Part shown: in pieces, positions 46,458 to 53,564 of the stretch | Layout of the letters: the number at the start of each line of letters is the position of its first letter | How positions within the stretch are numbered: position 1 is the first letter of the stretch | Assembly: GCF_007786235.1 (NCBI RefSeq) | Contig: NZ_VNFK01000006.1 | Span: 186,001-250,000, forward strand | Reading direction: 5' to 3' | Origin: Paenarthrobacter nitroguajacolicus | GTDB lineage: Bacteria; Actinomycetota; Actinomycetes; Actinomycetales; Micrococcaceae | Length of the DNA: 64,000 bases | Translations under genes and position numbers: made by a program | Notes under the pieces: model-generated | Seen by the model: only the letters and a program-made list of their open reading frames with translations | Told to the model about the DNA's origin: nothing | The model's database searches: none

Positions 46458-47867
46458 ATGAGCACTGTCACGTTCGACTCCAACATCATTCCGTCCTTCG
46501 CTGCGGAAACCACGGCAGAGGCAGGAGCTGCCGCACGCCCCCTTGCCGCTGTCACCGGTGCGGAGTTGCAGGCGCCGCTGATTCAAGGCGGGCACGTCCG
46601 CTACGCCAACCTTGACTACGGGGCATCGGCTCCTGCGTTGACTATTGTCTCGGCGCACCTCAACGAGATCCTTCCTTACTACGCAAGTGTCCACCGAGGT
46701 GCGGGCTACGCCTCACAGATCAGCACCTCGGTGTACGAGAATTCGCGGAACATCGTCCGTGAATTCGTCGGCGGTCGGGCAGACGACTCCGTAATCTTCA
46801 CGCGGAACACCACGGATTCGCTGAACCTCCTGGCTGGATGCCTCCCGCACACGGACGGCCAGCCCGTCGGTGAGGTCCTTTACCTGGACATCGAACACCA
46901 TGCCAACTTGCTCCCTTGGCAGGGAGTCCCGCACCGCAGCGTTGTCGCCGCCACAACCTTGGCCGCCACGCTGGACAAGCTCCGCGCGGAACTCGCCCAA
47001 GGTGGAGTCAGCCTGCTCGCCGTCACCGGCGCCTCGAACGTGACCGGCGAGATCCTTCCCATCGCCCAGCTTGCGTCCCTTGCCCACGAGCACGGTGCAC
47101 GGATCGTGGTGGATGCCGCCCAGTTGGCACCGCACCGACGGATCAACATCGCGGAGGCCGACGTCGATTACCTTGTGTTCTCCGGACACAAGCTCTACGC
47201 CCCGTTCGGCGCCGGCGTCGTGGTGGGTCGCCCGGATTGGCTGGACTCCGGCATTCCCCACCTGGCAGGCGGCGGCGCTGTTCGTGAGGCCCGCCTGGAT
47301 TCGGTCAGCTGGGCCACTGGCCCTGCACGGCATGAGGGCGGCTCCCCCAACGTCCTGGGAGCGGCAACCCTGGCGCGTGCCACGCAGGTCCTCGCAGGAC
47401 TGGACCAGGAAGCCTGGCACGCCCACGAGGCTGCTATCCGTTCCTACCTGGTGGAAGGCCTCGAAGCGATCGACGGCGTAACAGTCCACCGGATCTTCAG
47501 CGACTCCGAGGACACCATCGGCGTGGTCAACTTCTCCGTGGAAGGATTCGACGCCGGTTTGGTCGCCGCCTACTTGGCGGCAGAACACGGCGTAGGCCTG
47601 CGCGATGGCCGCTTCTGCGCCCATCCCCTCCTGAAGCGGCTTGGGCTCCCTTCCGGTTCCCTGCGTGCCAGCTTCGGCGTCGGCTCCCGGTTGGAGGACG
47701 CCACGAGGCTGCTGGCCGGCATCGAAGGACTGAAGCGGGACGGACTTGGTTGGGACTATGTGGTGGACGAGGGCCGGTGGGTGCCTGCCAACGACCACCG
47801 CAGCTACCCTGAGTGGGCACCGAACACTCCCGGCACGGCAGGCGCTGCTCCCTGCACTGTGGATTAG
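46458..47867 (+). CDS. Class V aminotransferase-fold PLP enzyme (cysteine desulfurase-like)
   Basis: The 469-residue protein is a fold-type I PLP enzyme of the cysteine desulfurase/selenocysteine lyase class. It shows LDYGASAPALTIV, the phosphate-binding TRNTTDSLN, SGASNVTG-like TGASNVTGEI, VDAAQLAPH and the PLP lysine in FSGHKLYAPFGAG. It is preceded by a SAM riboswitch, so its role should be in methionine, cysteine or sulfur supply. Its exact reaction cannot be read from sequence; the longer length (IscS about 400) and N-terminal 40-residue extension separate it from IscS and SufS. Three tandem 15-base repeats span its stop codon. Confidence 0.85.
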   Translation: MSTVTFDSNIIPSFAAETTAEAGAAARPLAAVTGAELQAPLIQGGHVRYANLDYGASAPALTIVSAHLNEILPYYASVHRGAGYASQISTSVYENSRNIVREFVGGRADDSVIFTRNTTDSLNLLAGCLPHTDGQPVGEVLYLDIEHHANLLPWQGVPHRSVVAATTLAATLDKLRAELAQGGVSLLAVTGASNVTGEILPIAQLASLAHEHGARIVVDAAQLAPHRRINIAEADVDYLVFSGHKLYAPFGAGVVVGRPDWLDSGIPHLAGGGAVREARLDSVSWATGPARHEGGSPNVLGAATLARATQVLAGLDQEAWHAHEAAIRSYLVEGLEAIDGVTVHRIFSDSEDTIGVVNFSVEGFDAGLVAAYLAAEHGVGLRDGRFCAHPLLKRLGLPSGSLRASFGVGSRLEDATRLLAGIEGLKRDGLGWDYVVDEGRWVPANDHRSYPEWAPNTPGTAGAAPCTVD

Positions 47868-47901
47868 AAGGACTGTGGATTAAACGACTGTGGACTAAAG
47901 G
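47856..47901 (+). repeat. Three tandem 15-16-base repeats across a stop codon
   Basis: ACTGTGGATTAGAAGG, ACTGTGGATTAAACG and ACTGTGGACTAAAGG lie head to tail. The first holds the TAG stop of the PLP enzyme; the others follow it. They lie just ahead of the methyltransferase gene. Confidence 0.75.
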
Positions 47902-47977
47902 AACCGAGCCCCAACGATTCCAGCTGCTGCGGTAAATTCGTAGGGTACCTTTTGGCCACCCTGTGAAGGAGTTCCGC

Positions 47978-48808
47978 GTGTCCCTGCGTTCCCCGGGCGC
48001 CGCCAGCGGTGCCGCCGGCATTCCCGGACCCGCTGGACCGCGTGGTCCCAAACTCTACGCCACCCGCCGGCAGGAACTCGGCCGGAGTTTCCAGGACGGC
48101 GGGGAGCACTACGATCGCGTGCGGCCAGGTTATCCGTTGGACTCGCTGAACTGGATCCTTCCCGACGGAGCCACTGCAGCCGCGGACCTGGGCGCAGGCA
48201 CCGGCAAGTTCACCGCGCTCTTGGTCGGCCACGGACTTGAGGTGGCCGCCGTCGATCCTTCCACGGACATGCTGGAGCAACTGCGAAAGGCCTACCCCCG
48301 CGTCAACGCGCTGGAGGGAACAGCCGAGGCAACAGGGCTGGCGGACTCAGCATTCGACGTCGTCAGCGTTGCCCAGGCGTGGCACTGGTGCGAGCCGCTC
48401 GCAGCGAGCACGGAAATCGCCCGGATCCTACGGCCTCATGGGGTCTTGGGCCTGGTCTGGAACCAGTTGGATACAGCTGTTCCGTGGGTTCATCGCCTTT
48501 CCCGCATTATGCACGCAGGAGACGTGCATAAACCGGGCTTCCGGCCAGTCATCGGACCGGAGTTCGAAGGATTGGAAAGCCACCTCACCCTGTGGCAGGA
48601 CACTTTGTCGCCGGAAGACATCATGGAACTGACCAAGTCCCGCAGCTACTACCTCCGTGCCAACGAGGCCACCCGGGCGAAAGTCATGGGCAATCTCGAG
48701 TGGTACCTTTACGACCACCTCGGGCACACACCGGGCGAAACAGTCCAGGTGCCGTACATGACGCAGACGTGGCGGGCGTTCAAGATCCACCCCGCCACGC
48801 CACGGTAG
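47978..48808 (+). CDS. Class I SAM-dependent methyltransferase
   Basis: The 276-residue protein has the Rossmann methyltransferase motifs ADLGAGTGKFTALL (motif I), VAAVDPSTDML (motif II) and FDVVSVAQAWHW, typical of Methyltransf_11 enzymes. The frame is open from 47963, but that start would place the AAGGAG ribosome site inside the gene. The GTG at 47978 is correctly spaced, six bases after AAGGAG. The N-terminus is a Gly/Pro/Ala-rich 30-residue segment. It lies 110 bases after the riboswitch-controlled PLP enzyme. The substrate is unknown, and the stop is shared with the next gene's TAGGCT. Confidence 0.85.
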   Translation: MSLRSPGAASGAAGIPGPAGPRGPKLYATRRQELGRSFQDGGEHYDRVRPGYPLDSLNWILPDGATAAADLGAGTGKFTALLVGHGLEVAAVDPSTDMLEQLRKAYPRVNALEGTAEATGLADSAFDVVSVAQAWHWCEPLAASTEIARILRPHGVLGLVWNQLDTAVPWVHRLSRIMHAGDVHKPGFRPVIGPEFEGLESHLTLWQDTLSPEDIMELTKSRSYYLRANEATRAKVMGNLEWYLYDHLGHTPGETVQVPYMTQTWRAFKIHPATPR

Positions 48809-48811
48809 GCT
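48806..48811 (+). promoter_or_regulatory. -10 element of leaderless mntR-like promoter
   Basis: TAGGCT begins with the stop codon of the methyltransferase gene and is followed by six bases and the GTG at 48818. Confidence 0.55.
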
Positions 48812-48817
48812 TGGTGT

Positions 48818-49531
48818 GTGAAGACCAGTACGCCCTCCTCCTCGATTGAGGACTACGTCAAGGTCATCTACTCCTACACGGAGTGGCAAGACAAGCCGAT
48901 TACGTCCTCCCAGCTTGCCCAGCGACTCGGCGTCGCCAATTCGTCGGTGTCGGAAATGGTCCGCAAGCTCAAGGACCAAGGTCTGGTTGACCACCAGCCG
49001 TACAGCGCCATCAGGCTGACGCCCGAAGGCATGCGCCTGGCCTTGTCCATGGTGCGCCGGCACCGTCTCATCGAGACGTACTTGGTGGATGAACTCGGCT
49101 ACAGCTGGGACGAAGTCCACGACGAGGCCGAAATGCTGGAACATGCGGTGTCAGATACCTTCATCGAACGCATGTCCGCCAAGCTGGGCCATCCGGTCCG
49201 CGACCCGCACGGGGACCCGATTCCGTCCGCCGATGGCACGGTCGACCTGCCGCATGCCTACCGCATGATCGAACTGGACCAGGGCCACTCGGGCCGTATC
49301 ACCCGGATCAGCGACGAAAACCCCGACCTCCTCCGGTACTTGGCTGCGGAGGAGATCGCGCTTGACGCACCAGTGGAAGTGGTGGGACGCAAGCCCTTCG
49401 GCGGGGCGCTGGTGGTCCGGATCGGCAGCGGCCCCGAACGTCGTGAATTCGACCTCGCGGACGAAGTCACCTCGGCTCTCTGGGTCCAAAGCATCGAGAC
49501 GCACGAAGGCTGCGTCCTTCCCGCCCGCTGA
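48818..49531 (+). CDS. DtxR-family metalloregulator, MntR-like
   Basis: The 237-residue protein has the DtxR winged helix (about 8-70), dimerisation domain (72-145) and C-terminal SH3-like FeoA domain (about 160-230). Metal ligands can be aligned. The DtxR Met10 position is Asp12 (SSIEDYVKVIY), and the Cys102 position is Glu in VHDEAEMLEH. That Asp/Glu pattern is the signature of manganese-responsive MntR rather than iron-responsive DtxR/IdeR. It is likely a Mn-dependent repressor, with the long domain plan of IdeR. The start lies nine bases after the methyltransferase. No transporter gene is adjacent, so its targets lie elsewhere. Confidence 0.85.
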   Translation: MKTSTPSSSIEDYVKVIYSYTEWQDKPITSSQLAQRLGVANSSVSEMVRKLKDQGLVDHQPYSAIRLTPEGMRLALSMVRRHRLIETYLVDELGYSWDEVHDEAEMLEHAVSDTFIERMSAKLGHPVRDPHGDPIPSADGTVDLPHAYRMIELDQGHSGRITRISDENPDLLRYLAAEEIALDAPVEVVGRKPFGGALVVRIGSGPERREFDLADEVTSALWVQSIETHEGCVLPAR

Positions 49532-49550
49532 CCGGTGCCCCCACCCAAGG

Positions 49551-50996
49551 TCAGCTGCGCTGCCCGGCTGGACCGCCGTCGTCGGACGCTGCATCCGGTT
49601 CGCCGACAGGGGCGGCCGCCTCGCGGGGCGGGTTTCGTATCCCGACGGCGGACGCCACCGCCCCGATCAGGAACAGTCCAGCGGTGACCACCAGAGCATT
49701 GTAGAGTCCTTGCCGGGTAAAGACGGGCCCCACAATCACACCCGCGAAGGCAATCGAAATGAGACCGGCGATACGGGCCACGGCGTTGTTCACCGCGGAA
49801 CCGATTCCCGCCTCCTCAGGTGGCACGGCACCAAGAATTGCGGCCGTGAGGGGCGCCACGAGGGTTGCCAAGCCGATGCCGAAGACAATCTGGCCCGGCA
49901 ACACCTGGGTCCAGTAGTTGAGCGGTTCCTGAACCGACAAGGACATCAGGAAGCCCGCACCGCACAGCAACGGCCCCACAGTCATGAACCATCTGGGTCC
50001 GTATTTGCCCGCCAAACCACCAAAATAGGACGCACTCAGCATCAGAATGACCGTCCCCGGCAGCAGCGCCATGCCTGCCAGCGTGGCACCCATGCCACCC
50101 ACCTGCTGCAGATAGATGCCCAGCACGAAGAAACCCAGCGAGATGCCTGCATAAATGGCCAAAGTTGCGATGTTCCCCCAACCAAAGTTGCGGATGGTGA
50201 ACAGCCTGAGCGGCAGCATGGGCTCTGCAGTCCTGGCTTCATGCCACAGGAACAGAACCATGGCCACCACCCCGACCACCAGGGGCACCCACACTTGAGC
50301 ACTGCTCCAGCCCATGCGGCCCTGTTCGATGAACGCATAGACAGGCCCGCCCAAGCCAACCATGGCAAGGACGGCACCTGGATAATCGATCCTCTTGCTC
50401 CTGTCCCGCGCGGCGTCGGATGACCGCAGACCGGCAAGCATGGGCCAAATGGCAACGGCGGGAATGACGTTGATGAAGAAAATGACCCGCCAGGAAAGCA
50501 GGTCCACGGCGACGCCACCAATCAACGGGCCCACGATGGCCGCCGCACTGGTCCACCCCGACCATTGCCCGATCGCCTTCGACTGCGCTGGCCCCGAAAA
50601 CGACGTGATGATCATAGCCAGCGAACTCGGCACCAGCAGGGCGCCGGCGATTCCCTGCAAAGCCCGGGACACCACCAGGATTTCACCCGTCCACGCCAGC
50701 CCGCACATCACCGACGTAACAGCGAATCCAGCCAGTCCCCATTTCAGGATTCGAGCCCTGCCGAAATGGTCGGACAACGAGCCGGCCACCAGGATCAAGG
50801 CACCCAGCGTCAGCAGGTAGGCGTCCACCACCCACTGCTGGATAGCCAGGCCTCCACCCAACTCCCGACCGATGGCTGGAAGTGCGAGATTCACCACAAA
50901 ACCGTCCAGAATGGCGATGAAAGACGCCACGATTGCCACCACAAGGACACGCTTTTGGAGCGGGGTACTCGGCGGGAGGGCCACTGAGTCAGTCAT
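49551..50996 (-). CDS. MFS drug-resistance-type exporter (DHA2 family)
   Basis: The 481-residue protein has 14 predicted membrane segments of the EmrB/QacA family. It shows the family motif near ILDGFVVNLALPAIGREL and, after the second helix, LSDHFGRARILKWGL, a form of the MFS motif A. It should export hydrophobic compounds with proton antiport. The frame opens at a GTG at 51002, but the ATG at 50996 is preceded by TAGGCT and exactly six bases and gives MTDSVALPPS, so it is preferred. It converges with the MntR-like gene and is divergent from the small protein gene at 51037. Confidence 0.92.
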   Translation of the reverse strand: MTDSVALPPSTPLQKRVLVVAIVASFIAILDGFVVNLALPAIGRELGGGLAIQQWVVDAYLLTLGALILVAGSLSDHFGRARILKWGLAGFAVTSVMCGLAWTGEILVVSRALQGIAGALLVPSSLAMIITSFSGPAQSKAIGQWSGWTSAAAIVGPLIGGVAVDLLSWRVIFFINVIPAVAIWPMLAGLRSSDAARDRSKRIDYPGAVLAMVGLGGPVYAFIEQGRMGWSSAQVWVPLVVGVVAMVLFLWHEARTAEPMLPLRLFTIRNFGWGNIATLAIYAGISLGFFVLGIYLQQVGGMGATLAGMALLPGTVILMLSASYFGGLAGKYGPRWFMTVGPLLCGAGFLMSLSVQEPLNYWTQVLPGQIVFGIGLATLVAPLTAAILGAVPPEEAGIGSAVNNAVARIAGLISIAFAGVIVGPVFTRQGLYNALVVTAGLFLIGAVASAVGIRNPPREAAAPVGEPDAASDDGGPAGQRS

Positions 50997-51002
50997 GTGC
51001 AC

Positions 51003-51008
51003 AGCCTA
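51003..51008 (-). promoter_or_regulatory. -10 element of leaderless MFS exporter promoter
   Basis: On the minus strand TAGGCT is followed by GTGCAC and the ATG at 50996. The divergent gene's -10 element begins 16 bases away, so the two promoters overlap face to face. Confidence 0.55.
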
Positions 51009-51024
51009 CGCCGGGGAAGTCCCG

Positions 51025-51030
51025 TATCGT
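51025..51030 (+). promoter_or_regulatory. -10 element of leaderless promoter for the small cysteine-containing protein
   Basis: TATCGT is followed by TGAATG and the GTG at 51037, six bases away. This spacing favours the GTG over the ATG at 51034. Confidence 0.5.
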
Positions 51031-51036
51031 TGAATG

Positions 51037-51408
51037 GTGATTAGCAGACGTGATGCCGCATTGGCCCTTGATATTTCGATGGAAATGGCCCAACGCCACG
51101 GTATTCCGTCCCGCCTCTCCGAGGCCGACCTCAGGGAGATGCAGGACAATCCCCCTGCCTGGTTGGCGCAGTCCCGAGCCAACCGCACCGGCAAGCGACC
51201 CGTCTGGGTCCACCTCACATGCGCTGTGTGCGGTTACTCCGAGGCCGTACGCCCCAAGAAATGGTGGCCTGAGTTTTCCTTCGTCTTCTGCGGAACACAC
51301 CGCAACAGCGAACTCCCCGCACTGTTCCTCGGCGAAGTCCGCAGCGAGTACGAAGGGGTGGGCAGCCGCTTCGTCGGCGTTGTGGACGTTCCAGAAAACC
51401 AGGCCTAG
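51037..51408 (+). CDS. Uncharacterised protein with two cysteine/histidine pairs, 123 residues
   Basis: I do not recognise the family. The product begins MISRRDAALALDISMEMAQ and carries CAVCGYSE and later CGTHRN, four cysteines/histidines that could bind a metal like a small zinc ribbon. It is otherwise soluble, with several Trp and Glu, and has no signal peptide. It is divergent from an MFS exporter behind overlapping leaderless promoters and convergent, seven bases away, with the HtrA-like protease gene. No catalytic motif is visible. Confidence 0.7.
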   Translation: MISRRDAALALDISMEMAQRHGIPSRLSEADLREMQDNPPAWLAQSRANRTGKRPVWVHLTCAVCGYSEAVRPKKWWPEFSFVFCGTHRNSELPALFLGEVRSEYEGVGSRFVGVVDVPENQA

Positions 51409-51415
51409 CCTGCCG

Positions 51416-52396
51416 TCACTGCTGGCTCATCTCAGAAGGTACTGCGATGAGTTGGAGCGTTGTTCCTTCCCGCAGCACCGTCAAACGGAATGGTTCCCCA
51501 ATGGCTTCCCCGAACAGCAGCTTCTGGAGGCTTTCCGCGCTGGAAACTGCCCTGCCTTGGGCACGCAGCACCAGATCCCCTGGCTGGAGTCCGGATAGTT
51601 CTGCCGGCGAATTCGGAATCACCTCCACCACGCGCAGACCTTCCTTCTGACCTGTACGCACCACAGCACTCGCATCGAGCGGTATTGGCGTGCTGACCAG
51701 GCCCAGATAGGCGCGACGCACCCGGCCGTGCTTCAGCAATGAGGCGATAATCCGTTGAGTTGTTGTGTTGATTGGCACTGCCAGTCCCAGCCCAAGACCT
51801 GCCACGGCTGTGTTGATTCCGACGATGCGGCCTTGGGTATCGGCCAACGCGCCTCCCGAATTGCCGGGATTCAGTGCCGCATCCGTTTGGATGACGTCCT
51901 CGATGACACGCCGATGCTCACCTGCCCGGACGGGTATGGAGCGCCCCAAGCCGCTCACCACGCCGGCCGTCACGGAGCCCGCCAACCCGAGTGGGTTGCC
52001 GACGGCGATCACCAACTGGCCTACTCGCAAGGTATCGGCATTGCCCAACGAGGCTGGTGGCGGGGTGGACTTGAGGCCCCGGACCACTGCAAGGTCGGAC
52101 AAAGGATCTGCGCCCACCAGCTCAACATCGGTGTGCTTGCCGTCGGCGAACACGGCCCTGCCGGACTGGATGCCCGCAACCACATGGGCGTTGGTCAGCA
52201 TGTATCCATCACCCGTGAATACAACAGCCGACCCGCTTCCCACGCGTACTCCTCCTCGGCGGCCGGTACTGGTCATCTCGATGGCGGCAACATGGGGCGT
52301 GACGGACTCAGCCACGTGAATGACGATTCGTGAGTAGGCATCCAGGACTTGATCGTCATCTTGGTCCTGCTGTTCGAACTGTGGCTCGGTGCTCAT
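51416..52396 (-). CDS. Trypsin-like HtrA-family serine protease with PDZ domain
   Basis: The 326-residue protein has the chymotrypsin-fold catalytic triad in TNAHVV (His), SDLAVV (Asp) and GNSGGAL (Ser), followed by a C-terminal PDZ domain (LGLVSTPIPL to GLQPGDLVLRAQG). The ATG at 52396 is preceded by CAGGAGG. There is no signal peptide or membrane helix, so it appears cytoplasmic or non-classically localised, unlike the usual membrane-anchored or secreted HtrA/PepD. The frame upstream to 52507 lacks signal features. HtrA-family proteases remove damaged proteins. It precedes the tmRNA gene on the same strand. Confidence 0.88.
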   Translation of the reverse strand: MSTEPQFEQQDQDDDQVLDAYSRIVIHVAESVTPHVAAIEMTSTGRRGGVRVGSGSAVVFTGDGYMLTNAHVVAGIQSGRAVFADGKHTDVELVGADPLSDLAVVRGLKSTPPPASLGNADTLRVGQLVIAVGNPLGLAGSVTAGVVSGLGRSIPVRAGEHRRVIEDVIQTDAALNPGNSGGALADTQGRIVGINTAVAGLGLGLAVPINTTTQRIIASLLKHGRVRRAYLGLVSTPIPLDASAVVRTGQKEGLRVVEVIPNSPAELSGLQPGDLVLRAQGRAVSSAESLQKLLFGEAIGEPFRLTVLREGTTLQLIAVPSEMSQQ

Positions 52397-52510
52397 CGCT
52401 TGCCTCCTGCTGCCCGCTTTTCCGTGCCTACCCACTACAACCGCCAGGCCCGGTCCGGTAGTCCAAATCCGGGTACGCCGTGGGTGAACGCTTCTGCTTC
52501 CGGGCACAAA

Positions 52511-52545
52511 GAAAGCCCCCGGATCTTGAAGATCCAGGGGCTTTC
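52511..52545 (-). terminator. Intrinsic terminator of tmRNA
   Basis: On the minus strand arms GAAAGCCCC(T/C) and GGATC/GATCC form a 15-pair hairpin with one mismatch, followed by TTTGTG. It lies six bases beyond the tmRNA 3' end. Confidence 0.82.
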
Positions 52546-52550
52546 CCAGG

Positions 52551-52916
52551 TGGAGATGGGGGGAATTGAACCCCCGTCCGATGTCGTTTTGTCAGGGCTT
52601 CTCCGGGCGCAGTTTGCGTCGGATTTTCTCGGCCCCAGCCATCCTGCAAACAGGTGGCTGATCCGGGCCCAGTCATCTAAGAGTCCCGTTTACCTCAATG
52701 ACGAAGGCAAACAGCAGTGGCTATCTAAATGACGCCAGGATCCGGGGCGACAGCAACCCCGGGCTGACGGACTGTCTTACTGCTTAGGCAGCGAGAGCGA
52801 AGTCAGTGCGCTTAGATTCGGCACTTATTGGTTTGCAGACAGCGTTTACGAGATAATTCTGCATCCTCGGCCCGCTTCACCTGTCGCGACTAACATCGTC
52901 GAAACCGATCATCCCC
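52551..52916 (-). ncRNA. ssrA: Transfer-messenger RNA
   Basis: tmRNA rescues stalled ribosomes and tags the incomplete protein for proteolysis. On the minus strand the 5' end reads GGGGATGATCGGTTTCGAC, and its first seven bases pair with CATCTCC at the 3' end to close the acceptor stem; the T-arm GGGGGTTCAATTCCCCC precedes it. The encoded tag reads AESKRTDFALAA and ends with TAA at 52786-52784. CCA is not encoded after the discriminator A at 52551. The total of 366 bases is a one-piece form. Its partner smpB is the next gene, about 100 bases upstream. Confidence 0.96.
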
Positions 52917-53019
52917 GTATTTTGTTACCAAACCCGGCAAGAACTTTGAGTTCATGTCGGACTACTTATCATAACGCATGCGCCGGGTAAGTCATTCCCG
53001 GGAGCAGCCCCGCATGTTG

Positions 53020-53490
53020 CTAGCGTCGATTGCGTTCCCGCAACTCACGCAAGGATTCGCGCTTGTCCTGCTGCTCGCGGAGGGTCTGGCGCTTATCGTA
53101 ATCCTTCTTACCGCGGGCAATCGCAATCTCCACCTTGGCCCTGCCGTCCAGGAAATACAGTTGGAGGGGCACCACGGTGAATCCGGATTCCCGGATCTTC
53201 TGCGAAATTTTGTCCAGTTCTTCGCGGTGCAGCAAAAGCTTACGACGCCGGCGCGCGGCATGGTTGGTCCAGCTCCCCTGGTGATACTCAGGGATATGGA
53301 TACCCTCCATCCATAGTTCGTCGTTGTAGAACGTGCAGAAGCCATCGACCATGGAGGCGTGCCCCTCGCGGAGGGACTTCACTTCTGTTCCCATGAGGGC
53401 AATGCCAGCCTCATAGGTATCCAGGACATGGTAGTTATGCCGGGCCTTCCGATTGGTGGCCACTACCTTACGGCCACTTTCCTTGGGCAC
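53020..53490 (-). CDS. smpB: SsrA-binding protein SmpB
   Basis: The 156-residue protein has the SmpB fold, from NRKARHNYHVLDTYEAGIAL through GTEVKSLREG to the basic C-terminal tail RGKKDYDKRQ, which enters the mRNA channel during trans-translation. It binds tmRNA and helps place it in the ribosomal A site. The adjacent ssrA gene is the expected arrangement. Both are on the minus strand with smpB upstream. Confidence 0.97.
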   Translation of the reverse strand: MPKESGRKVVATNRKARHNYHVLDTYEAGIALMGTEVKSLREGHASMVDGFCTFYNDELWMEGIHIPEYHQGSWTNHAARRRRKLLLHREELDKISQKIRESGFTVVPLQLYFLDGRAKVEIAIARGKKDYDKRQTLREQQDKRESLRELRERNRR

Positions 53491-53564
53491 GGTAGAACTC
53501 CTTGTTAGATGCGGATTTCAACTAGTGTACGCCAGCACGAAGACACCTCCGCGCTGACTCAACG

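Noticed and set aside
52349..52732. Open frame across the tmRNA 3' end
   Set aside because: It is fully explained by tmRNA, whose acceptor stem, T-arm and terminator lie here.
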